From an uncultured Clostridia bacterium (GTDB taxonomy: Bacteria > Bacillota_A > Clostridia > TANB77 > CAG-508): DNA of 5,058 nt. Position numbers and translations under genes: made by a program. The notes under the pieces are model-generated. The model saw only the letters and a list, made by a program, of their open reading frames with translations. It had not been told where the DNA came from and did no database searches. The stretch covers positions 1-5,058 of the forward strand of contig CALXZF010000090.1 of NCBI GenBank assembly GCA_944393165.1. The letters are read 5' to 3'. How positions within the stretch are numbered: position 1 is the stretch's first letter; each line of letters begins with the position of its first letter. This document shows, piece after piece, positions 1 through 5,058 of the stretch.

Positions 1-986
1 CCAATATGCTCATATGCTGCTGGAAGTGCCACTCTTCCTCTTACAGTTCTTGAAATAAATCCTATTTGAATAAGATATGGCTCATATACATCTTCTATTG
101 TGTCTACTTCTTCTCCTAATGTTGTTGCTATTGTTTCTATTCCAACTGGTCTTCCTCTATATTTTACAATTAGTGTTTCTAAGATTCGTCTATCTATTTC
201 ATCTAAGCCCAAATCGTCTATTTCTAGTTTGTTTAAGGCTATTTTTGTGATTTTTAGTGTTATATTTCCGTCCCCTAAAACTGCTGCATAATCTCTAACT
301 CTTTTTAATAATCTATTGGCAATTCTAGGTGTTCCTCTTGACCTCCTGGCAATTTCCACAGCGGAATCGTTGTCAATATTTATTTCTAAAATATTAGCTG
401 ATCTTTTTATTATTGTTGTTAAATCTTCTGTGTTATACAATTCTAATCTATGTATTATACCAAATCTATCACGAAGTGGTGTTGCAAGTGACCCAGCTTT
501 TGTAGTTGCTCCTATTAAAGTAAATTTTGGCAAATCTAATCTTATTGACCTTGCGCTTGGACCTTTTCCAATTATTATATCTAAAGTATAATCTTCTAAA
601 GCTGGATATAATATTTCTTCAACACTTTTGTTTAATCTATGTATCTCATCAATAAATAAAACATCAAATTCTGATAAATTTGTAAGAAGTGCTGCTAAGT
701 CTCCGGGCTTACTAATAGCAGGTCCTGAAGTAATTTTTATATTTGAATTCATTTCATTTGAGATAATATTCGCAAGTGTTGTTTTTCCAAGTCCTGGAGG
801 GCCATAAAGAAGAACATGGTCAAGTGGTTCTCCTCTTTTTTTAGCTGCTTCTATATATACTTTCATATTTTCTTTTACTTTATCTTGTCCAATATATTCT
901 TGCAAAGTTTTTGGCCTTAATGAATTTTCTAATCTTTCTTCATTAATATCTGTAAGTTCTGGGTTTATTAGTCTTTCATCATCCAA
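1..986 (-). CDS. ruvB: Holliday junction branch migration ATPase RuvB (3' end cut by window)
   Basis: RuvB is the hexameric AAA+ motor that, with RuvA, drives branch migration of Holliday junctions during recombination and repair in the cytoplasm. I read 328 residues without a break. Walker A GPPGLGKT is at 62-69, Walker [10 protein letters not shown] at 108-116, sensor 1 GATT at 159-162, LRDRFG (arginine-finger region) at 171-176, and the sensor 2 region [12 protein letters not shown] at 218-229. A C-terminal winged helix follows, with [14 protein letters not shown] at 297-310. Bacterial RuvB is usually about 330-345 residues, so only a few C-terminal residues are missing. The start is TTG at 986-984: an in-frame TGA lies three codons upstream and no ATG follows before the conserved domain. 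AAAGGA sits 12 nt upstream, a slightly long spacing. It lies 65 nt after tagO with no clear terminator, so it is probably cotranscribed. Its winged helix has RGRPVG where GGPVG is usual. Identification is secure. Confidence 0.97.
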   Translation of the reverse strand, partial: MDDERLINPELTDINEERLENSLRPKTLQEYIGQDKVKENMKVYIEAAKKRGEPLDHVLLYGPPGLGKTTLANIISNEMNSNIKITSGPAISKPGDLAALLTNLSEFDVLFIDEIHRLNKSVEEILYPALEDYTLDIIIGKGPSARSIRLDLPKFTLIGATTKAGSLATPLRDRFGIIHRLELYNTEDLTTIIKRSANILEINIDNDSAVEIARRSRGTPRIANRLLKRVRDYAAVLGDGNITLKITKIALNKLEIDDLGLDEIDRRILETLIVKYRGRPVGIETIATTLGEEVDTIEDVYEPYLIQIGFISRTVRGRVALPAAYEHI

Positions 987-1013
987 TTTTGTTCACATTC
1001 CTTTTATGATATT

Positions 1014-1032
1014 TAGGTTTTAAGTCAACCTA
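1014..1032 (-). other. Small hairpin in the tagO-ruvB spacer
   Basis: The 65-nt spacer between tagO and ruvB holds a perfect 6-bp inverted repeat, TAGGTT/AACCTA, with a 7-nt loop. No T-run follows on the minus strand, so it does not look like an intrinsic terminator. It could be a weak processing or stability element upstream of the ruvB ribosome binding site, or chance. Seen in sequence; role unknown. Confidence 0.25.
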
Positions 1033-1051
1033 TAACTTATTCTCATTTAAA

Positions 1052-2186
1052 TTATTCTTGTTTTCGTATATGCTTACTATTAACTACTTCATTATTATCA
1101 TCTTTGTCATCATCCGCAATTAGTTTTTTTACATCTTTATATCCAATTGCTATAATTGCAACTATTAGTAAAGCAAATGATAAAGCTTTCCAGATTCCAC
1201 TTTCTAGCAATATTACTGCAAACATACCAAGAATAGCAGTTATTCCATACATAATAAGAACTGCTTGTCTTTGTGTATATCCTTTTGCCATTAGTTTATG
1301 GTGCAAATGTCCTTTGTCAGGTTTAAAAACTGCTTTTATTGATTTTCCTTTAATAATTCTTCTAAATATAGCAAAAAGTGTGTCAAATATTGGCATTCCT
1401 AAGATAATTATTGGTGCAATTAAAACTAAAGCTGTATAAGTTTTGGCTACACCTAGTATTGAAATAATAGCTAATGAGAATCCCATAAAATTTGAACCAG
1501 TATCGCCAATAAAGGTTTTTGCTGGGCTGAAATTAAATGGTAGAAATCCAACTAAAGCACCTGCTAGAGCTGTAATAAGCACTATTGCAATTAAAGGTGA
1601 ACCATTTAATGCAAATACCATTAATAGTGATAAGCATGAAATTAGAGTCACTCCAGATGATAGGCCATCTAATCCGTCTATTAAATTTATAGCATTTGTT
1701 ATTCCTACAATCCAACAAACAGTTATAATATATGAAAAGATTCCACTAATTACGATTTTGCCGTCAGTGAAAGGAACAGAAATATCTTCTATTCTAATTC
1801 CACAAGCCACAACTATTATAGCAGAAATAATTTGTGCTATAAGTTTTACAAATCCAGGAATTCCTTTTACATCATCTATATAGCAAGTTATTCCTAGCAC
1901 AAAAATCCCCACAAAAAATCCTATGACTTTTATAAAATACTGGTCTTCATCAAAAAGATTTATTTTTCCTTCCAGAGTTGTTGTAATAAGCAAATATATT
2001 ACAGATACAAAAAATCCTGCAATTACTGCTACTCCCCCGAAGTCTTGGCATTGGTTTTTTATTTACTCTTCTATCATTTGGTATATCTATTGCTCCTACT
2101 TTTTTTGCCAGCCTCATAGTTTGTGGTGTTACAACAAATGTTGTTATAAAAGCTAGTAAAAAAGCTATTGCTATATCTCCCCACAT
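1052..2186 (-). CDS. tagO: Undecaprenyl-phosphate GlcNAc-1-phosphate transferase, TagO/WecA family (internal +1 frameshift)
   Basis: This membrane enzyme transfers GlcNAc-1-phosphate from UDP-GlcNAc to undecaprenyl phosphate, the first step of teichoic acid or related wall-polymer synthesis. Frame one (from ATG 2186) gives residues 1-49. Frame two gives the rest once the C at 2039 is skipped. The joined product is 377 residues; the family is about 350. It has many hydrophobic membrane segments. Key motifs are the MPRL-GG loop at 46-51, catalytic DD at 104-105, NAINLIDGLDGL at 164-175, FIGDTG at 225-230 and HLHH at 293-296. HLHH points to the WecA/TagO branch rather than MraY. The tail is acidic (ADDDKDD at 357-363). 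AAAGGA lies 9 nt before the ATG, which starts 19 nt after rpiA. Both halves match the family right up to the junction, so this is one gene with one extra base: a programmed shift, an error, or a recent mutation. Frame two's TTG at 1993 is an internal Leu codon, not a start. Confidence 0.92.
2033..2042 (-). other. +1 frameshift site in tagO: CTT-C-GGG-GGA
   Basis: On the minus strand, codon 49 CTT (2042-2040) is followed by C at 2039, then GGG (2038-2036) and GGA (2035-2033). In frame zero the next codon is CGG and the reading then leaves the family, ending at TGA 28 codons after CGG. Skipping the C gives L-G-G-V-A, matching the conserved MPRxGG motif of TagO/WecA proteins. Deleting one G of the five-G run would also restore frame, but would put Arg at the first conserved Gly. 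The extra base is seen directly; translational shifting is inference. Confidence 0.7.
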
Positions 2187-2205
2187 AATTAACTTTCCTT
2201 TCTGC

Positions 2206-2898
2206 TTATTCTATAATTTCCACATTATAACCTATAAATAATCCGCTTTCTATTACACCTGGAATACTTTTTATTTTCTTTTCTAAGTCCTGGGTGATAT
2301 TCTCAAAATTCACATCTAATATCAAGTTTCCGTTTTCTGTTATAACTGGTCCGTCTTTGCTAATGGCTTTGCGAAGTTCCATATTTGATGCTCCCATTTC
2401 CATTAACTTTTCTTTAATAAAGTTTAATGCATCTGGAAAACATTCTACAGGTATTTTGCACTTCTCTCCAAGCTTTTTTACTCTTTTGCTTTTATCTATT
2501 AAAATATATGTTATAGGAGAATTTGCAATATTTAATTTTTCTTTAAACATTGCTCCTCCACGCCCTTTTATAAGCCAATTGTTTTCATCTACTTCATCTG
2601 TGCCGTCAAAACACCAATCAGGCTTTTTTTCATTTAATGTTGTAATTGGTATATCCAAAAAATCACATAAAAGCTTAATTTCAAGCGAAGTTGGTATTGC
2701 AGTTATATGCAAGTTTTCTTTTTTAATTTTATCTGCTATAGCAATTGTTGCTAAGTAAGATGTAGAACCAGAGCCAAAACCTATAACTTGTCCGTCTTTT
2801 ACTTTATCTACCACCTTATTTGCAACGATTTTTTTCTCTTCCATATTTTCTATTTTATCAAACTTAATTTTAGTAAGTATTTCTTTATTCCAATCCAT
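2206..2898 (-). CDS. rpiA: Ribose-5-phosphate isomerase A
   Basis: RpiA interconverts ribose 5-phosphate and ribulose 5-phosphate in the non-oxidative pentose phosphate pathway. The 230-residue product has the phosphate-binding loop FGSGST (41-46), the active-site segment DGTDEVD (98-104) and KGRGGAMFKEK (111-121). D98, D101, K111 and E120 have the same spacing as E. coli D81, D84, K94 and E103. GPVITENGNLILDV is at 183-196. I chose ATG at 2898 because GTGAGGTG lies just upstream with a 4-nt gap. A GTG at 2910 is in frame but is part of that ribosome binding site. The N-terminus is about 16 residues longer than in E. coli; Met19 (2844) is a possible later start but lacks a good ribosome binding site. 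It heads the likely rpiA-tagO-ruvB operon and has its own promoter. CGT (Arg113) and CGC (Arg176) are ordinary sense codons here. The frame is intact. Confidence 0.96.
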   Translation of the reverse strand: MDWNKEILTKIKFDKIENMEEKKIVANKVVDKVKDGQVIGFGSGSTSYLATIAIADKIKKENLHITAIPTSLEIKLLCDFLDIPITTLNEKKPDWCFDGTDEVDENNWLIKGRGGAMFKEKLNIANSPITYILIDKSKRVKKLGEKCKIPVECFPDALNFIKEKLMEMGASNMELRKAISKDGPVITENGNLILDVNFENITQDLEKKIKSIPGVIESGLFIGYNVEIIE

Positions 2899-2947
2899 AA
2901 AGCACCTCACATTCTAACATAATTTGTCTTTATTTCACACATGTAGA

Positions 2948-2976
2948 ATTATATCATTATATTTTTAGATAGTAAA
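2948..2976 (-). promoter_or_regulatory. Sigma-A-type promoter for rpiA-tagO-ruvB
   Basis: On the minus strand, TTTACT (2976-2971) is separated by exactly 17 nt from a perfect TATAAT (2953-2948). The predicted start is near 2941, giving a leader of about 43 nt before the rpiA ATG. A second TATAAT at 2961-2956 has no -35 at a workable distance. The promoter lies between gpr and rpiA, so the downstream genes need not depend on forespore transcription of gpr. Confidence 0.7.
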
Positions 2977-3015
2977 CATATTTTGCTAGAAAAAAGCAAA
3001 AAATAGAGGTTTTTA

Positions 3016-3955
3016 TCAATTAACCGCAAAATTAATTCCTCTAGCCACTACATCTTTCATTCTTTCTATTAGTTCATCTATTTCTTTTGGGGTAACAATA
3101 AAATTATATTCTTCTGGAGCTAGTACCTCCTTTATTAAAGTATATTTATCTTCTTCTTGCAATTGATTTAAGAAGTCATTTGATTGAGCTTGTTCTTGAA
3201 CTTTTTGAATTAATAGAGTCAAACTGTCAGCAGCAATGGTAGCAGCTTCCACAACAGTTGGAATTCCGTATTGCAATAACTGGTACTCCTAATGTATTTT
3301 GAGTTAGTTCTTTTCTTGCATTTCCAACTCCTGCTCCTGGAACAATTCCAGTGTCGGCCAACTGAATAGAACTACTAATTCTTTCTATACTTCTTGAAGC
3401 TAACGCATCAATTACTATTACTAATTTTGGATTTATATTATCCACAATACCTTTTAAAATCTCCAATGTTTCAATTCCTGTAGTGCCTAATACTCCTGGA
3501 GACACAGCACTTACTTCTCTAGTATTTTCATCTAATACTTCAGGCATATATTCTAATAAATGTCTTGTGATGTCTATTTCATTTACTACTTTAGGCCCAA
3601 GGCTATCTGGAGTTACATATATGTTTCCAAGACCTACAACAAGTAAAGAATCTTTATTTGTAATATGCTTATCTAATAATGATTTCAGTTCCTTTGTAAC
3701 TACTTCAGAAGCTTTTGTAATCTCATCCTCATTTGCAATTTTTAGTTTTTTAAAATCAATTGTTATATAGTTTCCTTGTGGTTTACCTATTGCCTCTACT
3801 CCTGATTGATTTGTAACTTTTACTCTTGAAACTTTAATTTTATCATCAATCTGTTCCTCTTCTGTTTCTATTCCGTCAATATCTTTTTCAATATTATGTG
3901 CTTTATTATACAAATCTCTTCTTTCTAAAGCTAAATCTGTTCTAAAATTATACAT
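3016..3955 (-). CDS. gpr: Germination protease GPR, peptidase family A25 (internal +1 frameshift)
   Basis: GPR degrades the small acid-soluble proteins that coat spore DNA when a spore germinates. It is made in the forespore as a zymogen. Frame one runs from ATG 3955 through residue 229; skipping the C at 3268 moves into the frame that ends at TGA 3018-3016. The joined product is 312 residues. Visible signatures are the N-terminal RTDLALE (5-11, near the known autoprocessing region), GLGNIYVTPDSLGP (108-121), IDALASRS (182-189), VPGAGVGN (205-212) and the junction VIAI-GIPTVVEAATIAADS. D117 and D183 are 66 residues apart, as are the catalytic D127 and D193 of the Bacillus megaterium enzyme. 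GGAGG lies 7 nt before the ATG. Without the shift the product ends at 242 residues with a cysteine-rich tail foreign to the family. No convincing sigma-G promoter was seen. The function is secure; whether the gene is expressed through a shift or is broken is open. Confidence 0.92.
3265..3271 (-). other. +1 frameshift site in gpr: ATA-C-GGA
   Basis: On the minus strand, codon 229 ATA (3271-3269) is followed by C at 3268 and GGA (3267-3265). Frame zero reads CGG and ends at TGA 12 codons later. Skipping the C gives A-I-G-I-P-T-V-V, the conserved GPR segment (IAIGVPTVVDA in Bacillus). There is no homopolymer here beyond GG, so a simple run-length error is a poor explanation. The extra base is seen directly; the decoding mechanism is inference. 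Confidence 0.7.
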
Positions 3956-4023
3956 AAGAAAACCTCCATTTTTTCATTTCTAATAGTTATTCTTTGAAAA
4001 ATGAAGTTTTTTATACGCATTTT

Positions 4024-4048
4024 TTAAGTTTTTCTTAATTTTTCTTAA
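4024..4048 (+). repeat. Direct-repeat TTAA array upstream of the LCP gene promoter
   Basis: Two identical decamers, tttcttaatt, stand head to tail at 4031-4050. TTAA cores occur at 4024, 4035 and 4045, so the steps are 11 and 10 nt, close to one helical turn. A related TTGAA follows at 4053, inside the -35 element. Helically phased repeats directly upstream of a promoter fit a response-regulator site or an A/T-rich UP element. Chance in an AT-rich spacer is also possible. Confidence 0.4.
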
Positions 4049-4052
4049 TTTC

Positions 4053-4081
4053 TTGAATCTATTATAAAAGTTTGGTACAAT
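4053..4081 (+). promoter_or_regulatory. Sigma-A-type promoter for the LCP gene
   Basis: TTGAAT (4053-4058), a 17-nt spacer and TACAAT (4076-4081) form a good vegetative-type promoter. Transcription would start near 4088, giving a short leader of about 21 nt that contains AGGAGG (4096-4101). It lies in the 153-nt divergent spacer between gpr and the LCP gene. Confidence 0.65.
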
Positions 4082-4108
4082 TTGTTTGACAAGTTAGGAG
4101 GAATTAAA

Positions 4109-5058
4109 TTGAAACAATATTTTTTATCAAATAAAGGCGGTTTTTTGAAAGGCCTTGGTATATTTTTTATAATAATATTAATAATTCTTGGACTATTACT
4201 TGGAGCAGGTTACGCTTTTCTTGCAAATAAGCTAAGCAGTATGGATTACATGGAAATTGACGAAAGTTCTATTGCAGTCAACTCTGGAGTTGAAGAATAT
4301 TTAAAAGATTATAGAAATATCGCATTGTTCGGAGTTGATTCAAGAGATAATTCATTTTCTAATACTAGAAGTGATTGTATAATTATAGTAAGTATTAACA
4401 AGAAAGCCAATGATGTAAAACTAACTTCTGTATATAGAGACACATATGTAAATATAGAAGGCCATGGATTGGACAAAATCACTCACGCATATGCTTATGG
4501 TGGACCAGAACTTGCAATGAGTACTTTAAATGAAAATTTGGATTTAAATATTACTGAGTTTGTTACAGTAAATTTTGAAACAGTAAAAACTGTAGTAGAC
4601 GAAGTTGGTGGAATAACTTTAAAGATTACTGATGCAGAAGCTAAGCAAATAGGATTAAATGGTGGCGGAACATATACTTTAGATGGAGACGAAGCTTTAG
4701 CTTACTCAAGAATACGAAAGATAGATTCTGATTATCAAAGAACAGAGCGTATGAGAACAGTTATAGAGGCTGTGTTTGATAAAGTAAAAACAATGGATGT
4801 AAATGAACTATCAAATTTTGCAGACACAATTTTACCTCTTGTTTCAACAAATATATCAAGCAATCAAATAATTGGAATGATTCCTTCAGTGCTATTCTAC
4901 AACATTACCGATAGTGAGGGTTGGCCATACGATGTACAGGGATATTCTTCAGATGCTTGGTATGGTGTTCCCGTCACATTAGAATCTAATGTAAAAGAAT
5001 TACACGAAAAAGTCTTTGGAAATAGTAATTATACTCCAACTAGCACAGTACAAGAAAT
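4109..5058 (+). CDS. LytR-CpsA-Psr (LCP) family wall-polymer ligase (3' end cut by window)
   Basis: LCP proteins are membrane-anchored enzymes that transfer undecaprenyl-linked polymers, such as wall teichoic acid or capsule, to peptidoglycan on the outer face of the membrane. I read 316 residues. A short basic N-terminus is followed by one membrane helix (about 15-38). The LCP domain then begins with NIALFGVDSRD (70-80) and continues with RSDCIIIVSIN (87-97), LTSVYRDTYV (105-114), ITHAYAYGGPELAMSTLN (124-141), VDEVGGITLKI (163-173) and the arginine-rich LDGDEALAYSRIRKIDSDYQ (191-210) with RTERMR (211-216). The start is TTG at 4109, 7 nt after a perfect AGGAGG; the first in-frame ATG is beyond the membrane helix. 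The C-terminus runs off the window. The gene is divergent from gpr and has its own promoter. The tagO gene about 2 kb away suggests a shared envelope pathway. No symbol is given because LCP paralogues cannot be told apart here. Confidence 0.93.
   Translation, partial: MKQYFLSNKGGFLKGLGIFFIIILIILGLLLGAGYAFLANKLSSMDYMEIDESSIAVNSGVEEYLKDYRNIALFGVDSRDNSFSNTRSDCIIIVSINKKANDVKLTSVYRDTYVNIEGHGLDKITHAYAYGGPELAMSTLNENLDLNITEFVTVNFETVKTVVDEVGGITLKITDAEAKQIGLNGGGTYTLDGDEALAYSRIRKIDSDYQRTERMRTVIEAVFDKVKTMDVNELSNFADTILPLVSTNISSNQIIGMIPSVLFYNITDSEGWPYDVQGYSSDAWYGVPVTLESNVKELHEKVFGNSNYTPTSTVQE

Noticed and set aside
100..591. Plus-strand open frames at 100-291 and 316-591
   Set aside because: They lie antisense inside ruvB, have low-complexity Ser/Ile-rich products and no ribosome binding sites; they are shadows.
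1014..1032. The tagO-ruvB hairpin as a terminator or as a promoter (TTGACT at 1028-1023)
   Set aside because: There is no T-run after the stem, and no -10 element lies 16-18 nt from TTGACT.
1104..1883. Plus-strand open frames at 1104-1439 and 1443-1883
   Set aside because: Antisense to tagO, with translations that mirror its hydrophobic segments; no family resemblance.
1052..1993. The second part of tagO as a separate gene starting at TTG 1993
   Set aside because: No ribosome binding site is visible, and family-like sequence in that frame begins at 2038, before this TTG, so it continues the 5' part.
2294..2758. Plus-strand open frame of 154 codons over rpiA
   Set aside because: Antisense to a clearly identified rpiA with intact active-site residues.
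2899..2910. GTG at 2910 as the rpiA start
   Set aside because: It overlaps the GTGAGGTG ribosome binding site that serves the ATG at 2898.
2981..3001. Hairpin TTTTGCT/AGCAAAA after gpr as an intrinsic terminator
   Set aside because: The stem is 7 bp with only two G-C pairs, and no T-run follows it on the minus strand.
3483..3770. Plus-strand open frame of 95 codons over gpr
   Set aside because: Antisense to conserved gpr motifs; no ribosome binding site or recognisable family.
3956..4020. Sigma-G promoter upstream of gpr
   Set aside because: A GTATA at 4012-4016 on the minus strand could be a -35, but the segment at -10 distance (AAGAATA) matches the forespore consensus poorly.

Overview
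The window is AT-rich (roughly 30% GC by eye). Its gene content points to a low-GC, endospore-forming Firmicute, most likely of the Clostridia. The grounds are a germination protease gene (gpr), a TagO-type polymer initiator, an LCP-family wall-polymer ligase, strong AGGAGG-type ribosome binding sites, AT-rich codon use and two TTG starts. No mobile element, CRISPR array, tRNA or rRNA was seen.

Layout. On the minus strand, read from right to left: gpr (3955-3016), rpiA (2898-2206), tagO (2186-1052) and ruvB (986 to beyond position 1). On the plus strand: an LCP (LytR-CpsA-Psr) gene from 4109 to beyond 5058, divergent from gpr. A good sigma-A-like promoter (2976-2948) lies just upstream of rpiA. 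The tight rpiA-tagO-ruvB spacing (19 nt and 65 nt, no convincing terminator) suggests one operon for pentose phosphate metabolism, wall-polymer initiation and recombination. A second sigma-A-like promoter (4053-4081), preceded by a TTAA repeat array, drives the LCP gene. TagO starts undecaprenyl-linked polymers and LCP enzymes attach such polymers to peptidoglycan, so both genes probably serve the same envelope pathway.

The main observation is that two otherwise well-preserved genes, tagO and gpr, are each split by one extra base, and the two events look the same. In both, the upstream frame runs into a CGG codon. Skipping only its C restores the family-conserved protein, with glycine (GGN) at the junction: CTT-C-GGG in tagO and ATA-C-GGA in gpr. 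I read about 1,560 codons across the five genes, and these are the only two in-frame CGG codons. All five other arginine codons (AGA, AGG, CGA, CGT, CGC) occur as ordinary sense codons. This is more than two random sequencing errors would be expected to show. It suggests +1 frameshifting, or four-base decoding, at an unassigned or unread CGG codon. Sequencing error and real gene decay remain the alternatives, and both can be tested.
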